This document shows positions 33,277 through 42,796 of a stretch of DNA of 64,000 nucleotides, piece after piece. Numbering within the stretch: position 1 is the first letter of the stretch; each line of letters begins with the position of its first letter. The translations under genes were made by a program, and so were the position numbers. The notes under the pieces were generated by a model. It ran no database searches and was not told the DNA's origin. It worked only from the letters and a program-made list of their open reading frames with translations. This DNA comes from Virgibacillus proomii (lineage in GTDB: Bacteria > Bacillota > Bacilli > Bacillales > Amphibacillaceae), in contig NZ_FUFN01000009.1 in NCBI RefSeq assembly GCF_900162615.1, positions 857,610 through 921,609 on the forward strand. The letters are read 5' to 3'.

Positions 33277-34341
33277 ATGTCCTTCAATGGTAAAAAAGTA
33301 GGAGAGGATTTAAAAAAAGCGTTTAGCACTGGGGTATCGTACATGATGCCTTCCGTAATTGTCGGGGGGATATTTTTAGCAATCGCATTATCTTCAGGAA
33401 CGCCAACAGATGAAGGAATGGTTGTAACAAACCCGTTTCTACAAAATTTAAACACAATCGGAGTAGCAGGTTTTGCTATGATGATCCCAATTTTAGCTGG
33501 CTATATTGCCTATTCTATTGCAGGGAAGCCTGGACTTATTCCTGGTATGATACTAGGTCATATTGCTAATACCCCATTGGGTGATGAAGGTGTATCTACT
33601 GGGTTTTTAGGAGCTATGATTGTCGGAATTATGGCTGGCTATCTTGCAAAATATGTAAAAACGTGGAAAGTTGGTCCTACGATAAGGACTATTATGCCTA
33701 TCTTAATCATTCCTATTATTACTACATTTATTGTTGGGATGGTTTATATTTATATCCTAGCTCAACCACTATCTGGGTTTGTAACATCACTCGTTGATTT
33801 CCTATCTTCATTACAGGGAGGTAACGCCTTACTTTTAGGATTGGTCATTGGTGCATTTACCGCTATTGATATGGGAGGACCAATTAATAAAACTGTGACT
33901 GCCTTTACGTTAGCTTTAATGGCAGAAGGTATTTTTGAGCCAAATGGTGCCCACCGTATCGCTGTTGCTATTCCTCCATTAGGACTTGCTATTTCTACAT
34001 TTATTTCACGAAGAAAATATACGAAGGCAGAGCGTGGAATGGGTGTTAGTGCTGGTTTTATGGGATTGATTGGTATTACCGAAGGAGCAATTCCGTTTGC
34101 CGTAAATGACTTAAAACGAGTAATTCCTGCCATTATGATTGGTAGCGCTGTTGGCGGTGGAATCGGCATGCTGCAAAATGTAGGTACGTATATTCCGCAT
34201 GGAGGATTAATCGTCATTGGCGCAGTTGATGGGAAACTATGGTTCTTCTTAGCCATGCTGATAGGGTCACTTGTAACAGCTTTAATATTACATTTTACAA
34301 AACCTGATCTTCCAGAAGCTGAGCTACCTAAAACTAAATAA
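33277..34341 (+). CDS. PTS EIIC component, fructose type
   Basis: A 354-residue membrane channel with about nine segments. 'AFTAIDMGGPINKTVTAF' and 'GITEGAIPFAVNDLKRVIP' are the conserved IIC motifs forming the sugar site. GGAGGGG precedes its ATG. Fructose-family IICs also carry mannose derivatives, tagatose and 2-O-glycosyl sugars. The downstream GatZ-like and transketolase genes argue for a ketose other than plain fructose, which needs neither. Confidence 0.92.
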   Translation: MSFNGKKVGEDLKKAFSTGVSYMMPSVIVGGIFLAIALSSGTPTDEGMVVTNPFLQNLNTIGVAGFAMMIPILAGYIAYSIAGKPGLIPGMILGHIANTPLGDEGVSTGFLGAMIVGIMAGYLAKYVKTWKVGPTIRTIMPILIIPIITTFIVGMVYIYILAQPLSGFVTSLVDFLSSLQGGNALLLGLVIGAFTAIDMGGPINKTVTAFTLALMAEGIFEPNGAHRIAVAIPPLGLAISTFISRRKYTKAERGMGVSAGFMGLIGITEGAIPFAVNDLKRVIPAIMIGSAVGGGIGMLQNVGTYIPHGGLIVIGAVDGKLWFFLAMLIGSLVTALILHFTKPDLPEAELPKTK

Positions 34342-34546
34342 ATGTTGGTCTTTATGTGAATCTTTTAACTTAATAAAGCTTCTTCAAGAAATTAACCATA
34401 CGAATATCTGTATTGGTTTCCAATAGATCTAACATCTAACCGGCAATTATTAAATCTAACCAAGACGTTGGCACTCTAGTACTTCTTGACCTTCACTGCC
34501 CGCTTTTTGAACAGCACCATTATTTACAACAGGAGGAATCATAATT

Positions 34547-35812
34547 ATGAAAACACCTATCAAATCAACTGTTAAAGCATTGTTAGAATTGCAAGAAGAA
34601 GATAAAAGCGCAACATTATTAGGTATTGGCCCAATGTCAAAGAATTTATTACAAGCAAGCTTTGAATTAGCTAGAGATTATGATTTTCCATTAATGTTCA
34701 TTGCTAGCAGAAACCAAGTAGATATGGATGAACTTGGCGGTGGTTATGTAAATGGATGGAATCAGTTTACCTTTATGGAAGCTATTAAAGAAATGGCAGT
34801 AAAAACAAACTTTAACGGCTTGTACTATGTTTGTCGAGATCACGGTGGTCCGTGGCAACGAGACAAAGAAAGAAATGAGCATTTACCAGTAAATGAAGCA
34901 ATGGCTCTAGGAAAAAAATCATATTTAGCGGATATTGAAGCGGGCTTTGACTTATTAATGATTGACCCGACAAAAGATCCCTTCGAAGTGGGAAAAGTAA
35001 TACCACTTGAGACGGTAATTGAACGCACCGTGGAATTAATTGAGTATTGCGAACAGAAGAGAAAAGCTCGAAATCTGCCGGAAATTGGCTATGAAGTAGG
35101 TACAGAAGAAACAAATGGGGGACTAACATCTACAAATATTTATGAAACATTTATTCTTCGCTTACAAGAAGAATTAGATGAAAAGGGATTACCAATGCCT
35201 ACTTTTATTGTTGGACAAACCGGAACTTTAGTGAGAAAAACGGAACAAGTGGGACAATTTAATTTTGAAAATGCCTATGAGCTCGCCCAAATGGCCAAAA
35301 AATATGGTGTTGGTTTAAAAGAACATAATGGTGATTATTTAGATGATGTCTCGTTACTAGAGCATATTCCATCACAGATTGCAGCAACAAATGTAGCACC
35401 TCAGTATGGAACAGAGGAAACAAGAGGCTATTTAAAATTAGCTAGTGTCGAACAGAAGTTAAAAGATTATGGTTTGATTGAAAATCCATCTAATTTACGA
35501 GATGTATTGCTCTATCATGCTATTAAAAGTGAACGATGGAGAAAATGGATGGTTGGAGACCAAACAAAGCTCACGGTTGATGAAATTATGAAGGACGCTG
35601 AACTATCTACTGCTATTTTAGACATTGCCGGACATTACACATTCAACCTTGCAGAAGTGAAGAAGGAGATTGATAAATTATATGCTAATTTAAATCAGGT
35701 GAATATTAATGGACAGCGCTTTATTGTGGAACATATTAAACGACCGATACGCGATTATGTAGAATGCTATAACCTACAAGGTGCTACGACGAGAATTAAA
35801 GAAAAACTATAA
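34547..35812 (+). CDS. GatZ/KbaZ-like protein (divergent tagatose-phosphate epimerase/aldolase-subunit family)
   Basis: A 421-residue TIM-barrel protein of the GatZ/KbaZ superfamily. Landmarks are 'IASRNQVDMDELGGGYVNGW', 'VCRDHGGPWQRDKE', 'LLMIDPTKDP', 'IGYEVGTEETNGG' and 'GVGLKEHNGDYLDD'. Classical GatZ/KbaZ support the aldolases GatY/KbaY. Relatives have been reported to be ketose-phosphate 4-epimerases (for example tagatose 6-phosphate to fructose 6-phosphate). No aldolase gene is in this operon, so an epimerase role is the more economical idea. His and Asp/Glu in these motifs could bind metal. The activity is inferred. Confidence 0.75.
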   Translation: MKTPIKSTVKALLELQEEDKSATLLGIGPMSKNLLQASFELARDYDFPLMFIASRNQVDMDELGGGYVNGWNQFTFMEAIKEMAVKTNFNGLYYVCRDHGGPWQRDKERNEHLPVNEAMALGKKSYLADIEAGFDLLMIDPTKDPFEVGKVIPLETVIERTVELIEYCEQKRKARNLPEIGYEVGTEETNGGLTSTNIYETFILRLQEELDEKGLPMPTFIVGQTGTLVRKTEQVGQFNFENAYELAQMAKKYGVGLKEHNGDYLDDVSLLEHIPSQIAATNVAPQYGTEETRGYLKLASVEQKLKDYGLIENPSNLRDVLLYHAIKSERWRKWMVGDQTKLTVDEIMKDAELSTAILDIAGHYTFNLAEVKKEIDKLYANLNQVNINGQRFIVEHIKRPIRDYVECYNLQGATTRIKEKL

Positions 35813-35847
35813 AAAAGCAGAATTGAAGGGATAGATAGCTCTAATCA

Positions 35848-35892
35848 ATAGGGATGGGGAAGGTACTACTCATCCCCACTGATTTTAATCGT
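35848..35892 (+). terminator. Hairpin in the GatZ-like/transketolase gap
   Basis: ATGGGGA pairs with TCCCCAC-side bases around a 12-base loop, followed by TGATTTTAATCGTTT. It may partly end transcription before transketolase. Confidence 0.45.
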
Positions 35893-36009
35893 TTGCCAAT
35901 CGGGTTATTACTATTACTAGATGTTTCCTTCAATAACTCTTGATTAGAAATACTTCTAGTCGATGGTTAAAGAAGGTCCCCTTTTCTGTTTTTCCTAGGA
36001 GTGTTTACT

Positions 36010-38016
36010 ATGTTTGATAATATTGATCATTTAGCAGTTAATACGATCCGGGCATTAAGCATTGATGCAATCAACGCTGCAAATTCAGGTCATCCCGGAT
36101 TACCAATGGGAGCTGCACCAATGGCTTATGTACTGTGGACAAAGCATTTAAAAGTAAATCCTAAAAACCCAAAATGGGCTAATAGGGATCGTTTTGTACT
36201 ATCAGCCGGTCATGGCTCTGCCATGCTTTATAGTTTATTACATTTAGCAGAATATGATGTTACAATAGATGATCTAAAAAATTTCCGCCAGTTGGGAAGC
36301 CGTACCCCTGGACACCCTGAATTTGGTGTAACAGATGGCGTTGAAGCTACAACGGGACCTTTAGGTCAAGGTATTGCCAATGCAGTAGGTATGGCGATGA
36401 CTGAAGCACACTTAGCTGCTTCTTATAATCAAGACAGTTTTCCCATTATCGATCATTATACGTATGCTTTGTGTGGCGATGGTGATTTAATGGAAGGAGT
36501 AGCTGCAGAAGCCGCTTCATTAGCCGGGCACTTAAAATTAGGAAAGTTAATTGTGTTATATGACTCCAACGATATATCACTTGATGGTCCAACTAGTAAA
36601 GCATTTACGGAAGATGTCGGAGCCCGCTTTATTGCTTATGGTTGGCAGCATATTGTAGTAGCAGATGGAAATGATTTGGAATCTATTTCTAAAGCAATCG
36701 AAACAGCAAAAGCAGAAATAGAAAGGCCTACGCTTATTGAAGTTAAAACAATTATTGGCTATGGTGCTCCTCATCAAGGTACGAATAAAGTACATGGATC
36801 ACCTTTAGGAGAAGAAAATACCATGATAGCTAAAGAAAAGTATAGTTGGGCTTTTCCTCCATTTACTGTACCAAAAGAAGTTGCGCTCTGCTTTCATGAA
36901 CATTTAGTCAAACCAGGTGAAAAAAGAGAGCAACAATGGAATAGTTTACTTGCTACCTATGAGCAGCAATTTCCTAAGAAGGGCAAACAGTTAATAGATG
37001 CTCTAAACGGTAATCTACCAGCAAATTGGGAAGATCTATTACCAAGATACTCGACTACAGATACACCTATAGCTACACGAAAAGCAAGTGAAGCCGCTAT
37101 TCAGGCAATTAGCAAAAAGCTAGCTTCATTTTGGGGAGGTTCAGCAGATTTAAGTTCTTCTAATAATACTATGATCCACCAATCTAAAGACTTTTCGCCT
37201 CTGGATTACTCAGGACGTAACATCTGGTTTGGCGTTAGAGAATTTGCTATGGGTGCAATAATGAATGGAATGCTTTTACATGGTGGAACGATACCGTATG
37301 TGGGGACTTTTTTTGTGTTCTCTGATTATTTACGGGCAGCGATCCGAGTTGCAGCGATTTCTCATCTTCCTGGAATTTATGTTCTCACCCATGATTCTAT
37401 TAGCGTCGGTGAAGACGGTCCTACTCATGAACCGATTGAACAATTAGCATCTTTTCGCTCCATGCCTAATATTAGTGTTATCCGTCCTGCTGATGGAAAT
37501 GAAGCATCTCAAGCATGGAGAATGGCGATTCGCTCAACATCTAAACCAACATTGCTTATTTTAAGTCGCCAAAACTTACCTATCTTACCTGGTACTAGAG
37601 AAAAAGCCAGGTTGGGAGTTGAAAAAGGGGCTTATATATTATCCCCCGCTAGAAGTACCACCCAACATGGCATTATTATAGCAAGCGGATCTGAAGTTAA
37701 CTTAGCGATACAAGTTCAAAAGAAATTATCAGAAAACGAAATTGATGTTTCTGTTGTCTCTATGCCAAGTTTTGATTTATTTGATCAACAAGATAAAACG
37801 TATCAAGCTCATGTTCTGCCAAATCATATACGAAATCGAGTTTCGATTGAATTAGGTTCTAATTTTGGCTGGAGTAAATATACTGGCTTAGACGGGATAA
37901 ATATAAGTGTTGATAAGTTTGGCGCTTCTGGTAAAGGAGAAGAAGTAGTAAAAGCATATAACTTTACCACAAAACATATTGTACGGAAATATCTAGAGGT
38001 ATTTTGCAACGAATGA
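36010..38016 (+). CDS. tkt: Transketolase
   Basis: It moves two-carbon units between sugar phosphates using thiamine diphosphate. 668 residues, the normal length. The thiamine-binding motif 'CGDGDLMEGVAAEAASLAGH' ends at 'VLYDSND'. His residues in 'NSGHPGLPMG' and 'AGHGSAML' line the active site. The Glu region is 'FGVREFAMGAIMNG', and 'HDSISVGEDGPTHEPIEQL' follows. The ATG at 36010 suits AGGAG better than the GTG at 36001. It is probably a second, pathway-specific transketolase, since the housekeeping copy is normally not with PTS genes. Confidence 0.93.
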   Translation: MFDNIDHLAVNTIRALSIDAINAANSGHPGLPMGAAPMAYVLWTKHLKVNPKNPKWANRDRFVLSAGHGSAMLYSLLHLAEYDVTIDDLKNFRQLGSRTPGHPEFGVTDGVEATTGPLGQGIANAVGMAMTEAHLAASYNQDSFPIIDHYTYALCGDGDLMEGVAAEAASLAGHLKLGKLIVLYDSNDISLDGPTSKAFTEDVGARFIAYGWQHIVVADGNDLESISKAIETAKAEIERPTLIEVKTIIGYGAPHQGTNKVHGSPLGEENTMIAKEKYSWAFPPFTVPKEVALCFHEHLVKPGEKREQQWNSLLATYEQQFPKKGKQLIDALNGNLPANWEDLLPRYSTTDTPIATRKASEAAIQAISKKLASFWGGSADLSSSNNTMIHQSKDFSPLDYSGRNIWFGVREFAMGAIMNGMLLHGGTIPYVGTFFVFSDYLRAAIRVAAISHLPGIYVLTHDSISVGEDGPTHEPIEQLASFRSMPNISVIRPADGNEASQAWRMAIRSTSKPTLLILSRQNLPILPGTREKARLGVEKGAYILSPARSTTQHGIIIASGSEVNLAIQVQKKLSENEIDVSVVSMPSFDLFDQQDKTYQAHVLPNHIRNRVSIELGSNFGWSKYTGLDGINISVDKFGASGKGEEVVKAYNFTTKHIVRKYLEVFCNE

Positions 38017-38568
38017 CTGCTTTATATGACCCTAAAGGTAAGGGAAAAGTAAAGCGTAACGCAATATATTTTAATGTAATTTTTTTAGTCATTTAGCAAA
38101 AAAAAACGTTATTTTATTCCTGCAAAGATAGTCCTGGAAAGCTATTGCATAGTTAAGATGAGAAATTTTTTCATTCATCTTAACTATGCATGGATTCATC
38201 ATTATATTCGAGCAACTTCTGGCACCGTCATTTTCCAGCTTCGACAGGAACGTTTACCACAAAAAACAATCACGTCTTTCATATATACCCAGTCCATCCT
38301 CCCCTAACATATTCCGCCATATCTTTTGACAACTAACTAGCAAATTCTGTTTCTCCACTTATATAATAGCCCAAACCCATACAACTGCTTTGACTATCGA
38401 CCCCTTCCCCTCTTGACATTACTATAACATAACGCAATTTACTTTCAGCAATCACCATTCTGTTTCTGCTATCTTAAGCTTATATGCTAGGAATCGCTAA
38501 AATAATCCTTTACAATTTATTAAGGGTGTTTATGTCATAAAAAGAAACTTATTATTGGGAGGGAGAAC
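38017..38568. other. Intergenic region with a long perfect inverted repeat
   Basis: TGCATAGTTAAGATGA at 38146-38161 is exactly complementary to TCATCTTAACTATGCA at 38175-38190, with a 13-base loop. It is not followed by a T-run on either strand, although the loop has six T. It could be a terminator using an upstream T stretch, or an operator. No gene is seen. Confidence 0.5.
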
Positions 38569-39636
38569 ATGTTTCTAGCTTGGAATGAAATAAAAAACAA
38601 TAAATTGCGTTTTACCTTGATTATTGGTGTATTAATACTCGTTTCCTACCTTGTTTTCTTTTTATCGGGACTGGCAAATGGTTTAGAAAATATGAATAAA
38701 GCAGCTGTTGATAAATGGAATAGTCAAGGAGTTATTTTGACAAAGGAATCAGACATTAATCTACCTCAATCCAGTTTAAAGCTGGATGATTACAATGGCG
38801 AAGGCGCAGATGAATATGCAAGCCTTGCTCAGATCAGTTCCATAGCTACTTCAGGAAACAATAAGTCCAATGTAGCAATTTTTGGTATAAATAAAAATGA
38901 ATTTATTATGCCAAATGTAACCGAGGGAGAAGAGTTTGACAAAACAGGTGAAGTCATCGCAAATGATTCCCTAAAAAATGAGGGTTTTGAGCTTGGTGAT
39001 GAATTAAATCTTTCGTCGACAGAGGAAAAGCTGACTATTGTGGGCTTTACGAAGAATGCGAAATTCAGTGCTTCTCCTGTCCTTTATACTGATTTAGATA
39101 CCGTGCAAAAAATTCGCTACGGGGAAGCTGCTGATAGCTATCAAGATCAGATAAATGCCTTTGTTATTCGGACTACTGATCTGTCAAATGTGGAAGTAAA
39201 CGAAAATCTGCAAGTCGTGGATACTTCTACATTTATAGAAAATCTTCCCGGCTACTCGGAGCAAAATTTAACATTAACATTGATGATTTATTTCTTATTT
39301 GTTATCTCTGCTCTAGTACTCGCCATTTTCTTATACGTCCTTACCATTCAAAAAGTAAGTATTTTTGGTGTAATGAAGGCTCAAGGGATCTCCAGTAAAT
39401 ACTTAGCAGGGTCTGTTATTGCCCAAACATTCTTGCTTTCCATTGCCGGTGTTATCATTGGCTTTATTTTAACGATAATTACTGGATTATTTTTACCTGA
39501 AGCCGTACCTGTTGACTTTAACTATCTAGACCTGATTATCTATGGAGTCGTGCTTATTTTTGTCTCCATATTAGGAGCACTCTTCTCTGTTCAAACAATT
39601 GTAAAAGTAGATCCACTAAAAGCGATTGGAGGTTAA
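38569..39636 (+). CDS. FtsX/MacB-type ABC transporter permease, HrtB-like
   Basis: A 355-residue permease with one N-terminal membrane segment (about 13-35), a large extracellular MacB-PCD-like domain (about 40-235) and three C-terminal segments (about 238-350). The start 'MFLAWNEIKNNKLRFTLIIGVLILVSYLVF', layout and length resemble HrtB, the haem-efflux permease of firmicutes; other FtsX-type exporters share the fold. AGGGAGG precedes the ATG. The ATPase gene follows after three bases. No two-component sensor is adjacent, so the haem link is tentative. Confidence 0.75.
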   Translation: MFLAWNEIKNNKLRFTLIIGVLILVSYLVFFLSGLANGLENMNKAAVDKWNSQGVILTKESDINLPQSSLKLDDYNGEGADEYASLAQISSIATSGNNKSNVAIFGINKNEFIMPNVTEGEEFDKTGEVIANDSLKNEGFELGDELNLSSTEEKLTIVGFTKNAKFSASPVLYTDLDTVQKIRYGEAADSYQDQINAFVIRTTDLSNVEVNENLQVVDTSTFIENLPGYSEQNLTLTLMIYFLFVISALVLAIFLYVLTIQKVSIFGVMKAQGISSKYLAGSVIAQTFLLSIAGVIIGFILTIITGLFLPEAVPVDFNYLDLIIYGVVLIFVSILGALFSVQTIVKVDPLKAIGG

Positions 39637-39639
39637 ACC

Positions 39640-40326
39640 ATGGCAACTCTTGAAATGAAGCAAGTAAATAAAGTTTTTGGTTCAGGTCATACGGAAATTG
39701 AAGCGTTAAAGCCAACTGATTTCTCCGCGAATAAGAACGAATTAATTGCCGTAATTGGTCCCTCCGGCTCAGGGAAAAGTACCTTTTTAACGATTGCAGG
39801 AGGTTTACAAACTCCGACGAATGGAACTGTGTTGATCAACGGTACGGATATTACCAAGTTAAAAGAAAAACAACGTTCAGCAATCCGATTAAGGGAAATT
39901 GGCTTTGTTCTGCAAGCCTCAAATTTAGTTCCTTATCTAAATGTCAAACAACAATTGCAGTTATTAGATAAGGTGAAAAAAGATAATTTACCTTTAGAAA
40001 AACTTCAAGAGCTTTATCAGACTTTAGGAATGGAGAAGCTTTTAAACAGTTTTCCAGCCGATTTATCAGGTGGTGAAAGACAGCGTGTAGCTATCGCAAA
40101 AGCATTGTATACAAATCCAAGTATTATACTTGCTGACGAACCAACTGCTTCGCTTGATTCTGATCGCGCGTTTGAAGTTATGGAAATGCTTAAAGAGCTA
40201 ACCGTAAACAATAATAAAACAACTATTGTCGTTACGCATGATACGCGACTCATTGACTACTGTAACAAAGTATACAAGATTACCGATGGAAGACTTAGCT
40301 TACAAACAGAAAGAACCAAGAGCTAA
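39640..40326 (+). CDS. ABC transporter ATP-binding protein, HrtA/MacB type
   Basis: A 228-residue ATPase that drives the preceding permease. Walker A 'IGPSGSGKST' is near residue 40. 'FVLQASNLVPYL' is a Q-loop variant. The signature is 'LSGGERQR', Walker B 'IILADEPTASLD', and the H-switch 'TIVVTHDTRLI'. This subfamily (LolD/MacB/HrtA) works as a mechanotransmission exporter with FtsX-type permeases. A terminator follows, so the unit is a two-gene operon. Confidence 0.85.
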   Translation: MATLEMKQVNKVFGSGHTEIEALKPTDFSANKNELIAVIGPSGSGKSTFLTIAGGLQTPTNGTVLINGTDITKLKEKQRSAIRLREIGFVLQASNLVPYLNVKQQLQLLDKVKKDNLPLEKLQELYQTLGMEKLLNSFPADLSGGERQRVAIAKALYTNPSIILADEPTASLDSDRAFEVMEMLKELTVNNNKTTIVVTHDTRLIDYCNKVYKITDGRLSLQTERTKS

Positions 40327-40380
40327 CCGCACCATTATTGATTCTTCCGAAAAAAGCAGATATACTAAGCACGATAAAGT

Positions 40381-40422
40381 AAGTAGCCAGTTGCATGAAT
40401 ACCGCAACTGGCTACTTTTTTC
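40381..40422 (+). terminator. Terminator of the HrtBA-like operon
   Basis: AAGTAGCCAGTTGC pairs perfectly with GCAACTGGCTACTT, followed by TTTTCG. Confidence 0.9.
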
Positions 40423-40468
40423 GTGCCCTGAATTTGCATTGTTTTAGTTATACTTATTCATACATTTT

Positions 40469-40639
40469 TGGTCCGACTTCGTGGTATGTTCGCCCGACTG
40501 TGGAGATACTCTGGTTCGTCTTCGGAGTGTTCTGTTCCGATTTCTGGGCATTTTAGTACGGTTTGATGAAGCTTTGTTTCGACTTTCGGGTATATTGGGT
40601 TCGACTTTACAGTGTTCTGTTCCGATTTTACGACATCTT
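40469..40639. repeat. Degenerate tandem repeat, about 8 units of 21-22 bp
   Basis: Successive units such as TGGTTCGTCTTCGGAGTGTTC, TGTTCCGATTTCTGGGCATT and GGGTTCGACTTTACAGTGTT share 'TTCGACTTTCGG-GT-TT'. The period is 21, occasionally 22, bases. Because 21 is a multiple of three, both strands stay open and would encode heptad-like peptides, but no start or ribosome site supports coding. Confidence 0.7.
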
Positions 40640-40716
40640 TTTTGTTTTTCAGCTTTCACAGCGGATTGTTGCACTCTATATGACGAATTCTAACCGTTGA
40701 CTCTAATGCTTATTCG

Positions 40717-41145
40717 TTACGTTATTTCTAATTCTTGTGGACTTTCTTCACCTTTTTTATTCATTAAGCGGATATGCAAGGGTTTTATTTCTAAAACGAT
40801 TAAGTTTGGATCATCTCGGCTAGAGAAGTATTGCTTTAGTTGATTACTCCATAATTGTTTTTTTAGTTCTGCAGATTCGTTAAAGCTTACCTTGCCTTCA
40901 TATTCAACATACGCATCGCCCATTCTCTCTCCTTCATATCCGAGAATAATATGCGTATAAGGATTCTTTTCAAGATCCTCCATTTTTTCCGTATCTTTAT
41001 CGGTTAATGTATATAGAGTTAAGTTATTATGATAAAATGTCATATACCTAGAGTGAGGCATATTCCTTTTTACTGTTGCCATCGGACCTATATAGCTATT
41101 TTCTAAGATATGCTCAATCTCTTTTCTTAATGCTTCTTGCTTCAA
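40717..41145 (-). CDS. Pyridoxamine 5'-phosphate oxidase-like FMN-binding protein (YdaG/general stress protein 26 type)
   Basis: A 142-residue split-barrel protein of the PNPOx-like superfamily, which typically binds FMN. 'IGPMATVKRNMPHSRYMTFYHNN', 'LYTLTDKDTEKMEDLEKNPYTHI' and 'DAYVEYEGKVSF' match the general-stress-protein-26 subfamily in order and spacing; B. subtilis YdaG has about the same length. The function is unknown, perhaps flavin-linked stress detoxification. It is a single gene; AGGGGTG-like bases precede its ATG. Confidence 0.8.
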   Translation of the reverse strand: MKQEALRKEIEHILENSYIGPMATVKRNMPHSRYMTFYHNNLTLYTLTDKDTEKMEDLEKNPYTHIILGYEGERMGDAYVEYEGKVSFNESAELKKQLWSNQLKQYFSSRDDPNLIVLEIKPLHIRLMNKKGEESPQELEIT

Positions 41146-41646
41146 TATTTACACCCCTTTTCATAGACATATCCAACTAATTGTCTTATCTGTATTATTC
41201 CTTCATCCGGGAATCTTAAACACAAAATCTTTATTGTTCATATTCTTTGCAATATAATCGTACGTACTCCTGCTTATTTCGTTATTTCAGCATGATTGCA
41301 TAAATTCCTTAGCAATCGATTTTGATTCAACCTCCATTATAAATTCAGTATAAATAGCAAAAATTTCAGATTATCTGATGGTGTTGTTATCGAAAGCTTC
41401 AGCAATCCTTGTTAAAGCATCGTGTTAAAAGTGATATTTGGAAATTTATTGTACTCCCTTAATATCAGTTGCCTCCATCTAACTTTTAGCCAGTAAGACC
41501 TGCCGTTCCATGTTACGAGGTGAAACCTAGATAAGTGGGGAAATCAACTGCAAGTCAAATGTCCGATACTGTTCAGAGGCCTTTAGGTCATACCCATGTG
41601 TTATTAACCATAGTGGGAGGTAAAAGAAAACTCCCGCTGATTGATG
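41146..41646. other. Intergenic region with traces of repeat modules
   Basis: The segment 41570-41605 ('TTCAGAGGCCTTTAGGTCATACCC') is a reversed fragment of the hairpin-repeat module seen at 6.7, 16.6 and 28.6 kb. TGGGAG / CTCCCG near 41612-41637 can form a small hairpin. No gene is seen. Confidence 0.45.
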
Positions 41647-41760
41647 TGTCCCCTGTCAAGTAGACAGTATTAAAAAAGCAAATTATCCAGCCTGTGTCCT
41701 GAACTGATAGGGACTCCGGTTGTTTAATTTCCTTTGGAACAAGTTGAGGATAAGGAACTG
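41647..41760 (-). mobile_element. Terminal remnant of another IS3-family element
   Basis: TGTCCCCTGTCAAGTAGACA at 41647-41666 looks like an IS3-type terminal repeat. Reading inward on the reverse strand, the last codons of a transposase are recognisable: 'LFQRKLNNRSPYQFRTQAG' then stop. This corresponds to the usual OrfB end (N-x-RSP-x-x-[YF]R). The rest of the element is missing. Confidence 0.65.
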
Positions 41761-41823
41761 ACTTATATAAATTTATTTGTCATTAAGAGTACTTCATGAA
41801 CTTTCACATTTCTTGGTACTCTT

Positions 41824-42771
41824 TTACCTGTCAATCCGTTTGATTTTGCCAAGCTGTTGAAGTACTTCTTCATAATATGGGAGTCCCTCGTTATCTCCAA
41901 CAACCCGCACCACCATCGAACCTATCGTATTGGCGAAATGTAATATCTCAGTTAAATCCCAATTTTGTTGCAAGCCGTAAAGTACGCCAGCATTAAAACC
42001 ATCACCCGCTCCTACGGTATCAGCAACTTTTAGAGCTGGAACAGGAGCTGCCTTTACAATGTCTCCTTGATAATAACCGACTGATCCTTTATCAGCTTGC
42101 TTAACTGCTACAAAAGAAATTCCTAATTCCTTTGTTTTTTTAATAATCGATAACGGGTCTTTTTCACCAATTATTATTTCCATTTCCTCATCACCGGTAA
42201 GCAAAATATCGACCTGAGGCAAAAACTGTTCTAATACTTCTTTCGCTTTTTCCTTAGACCACATCCGCAAGCGAATATTTGGATCAAAAGAAACTTTTAC
42301 ATGATGCTTTTTAGCAAGATCAATGGCTTTTTCCATGACAGCAATATTTCGATCATCAATGGCTGGGTATATCCCAGTAAGATGCAGAATCTTTGCTCGT
42401 TGGATATAGCTTTCATCTAAATCATCCACCGTCATCGTTACCAACGGTGATTTATCCCGATAATAAAACGTTCGAGTGCTGCCATCCTCCATTCTTTCTT
42501 TAAAATTCAGCGAGGTAGGGTAACCATCAACGAAAGCTAGTTGTGATATATCAATACCTTCCCCGCGAATAAAATTACGGATATAACAGCCAAACTCATC
42601 ATTTCCAAGCCTGCTAATATAACCTGATTTGAGTCCTAATCGGGAGCAGCCAATAGCTACATTGAGTTCTGCACCGCCAACTTGCTTTTCAAATGTGTGA
42701 ACAAACTTCAATGGTCCCGTAGATCCTGGATTAAATACGATCATTGCTTCGCCTATCGTTATAACATCCAT
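41824..42771 (-). CDS. kdgK: 2-dehydro-3-deoxygluconate kinase
   Basis: It phosphorylates 2-keto-3-deoxygluconate to KDPG, the substrate of KdgA encoded in the same locus. 315 residues of the PfkB fold. 'VGGAELNVAIGCSRLG' is the sugar motif. 'RTFYYRDKSPL' is typical of KDG kinases. 'DTVGAGDGFNAGVLYGL' holds the catalytic Asp. It is last in the locus, 25 bases after rpiA. A clear terminator was not found; an IS remnant lies about 65 bases beyond. Confidence 0.92.
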   Translation of the reverse strand: MDVITIGEAMIVFNPGSTGPLKFVHTFEKQVGGAELNVAIGCSRLGLKSGYISRLGNDEFGCYIRNFIRGEGIDISQLAFVDGYPTSLNFKERMEDGSTRTFYYRDKSPLVTMTVDDLDESYIQRAKILHLTGIYPAIDDRNIAVMEKAIDLAKKHHVKVSFDPNIRLRMWSKEKAKEVLEQFLPQVDILLTGDEEMEIIIGEKDPLSIIKKTKELGISFVAVKQADKGSVGYYQGDIVKAAPVPALKVADTVGAGDGFNAGVLYGLQQNWDLTEILHFANTIGSMVVRVVGDNEGLPYYEEVLQQLGKIKRIDR

Positions 42772-42796
42772 CCCATTTTTTCCTCCAAAATTTCTG

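Noticed and set aside
40444..40693. Open frames on both strands with heptad-like peptides
   Set aside because: They follow automatically from a 21-bp repeat period; no start signals.
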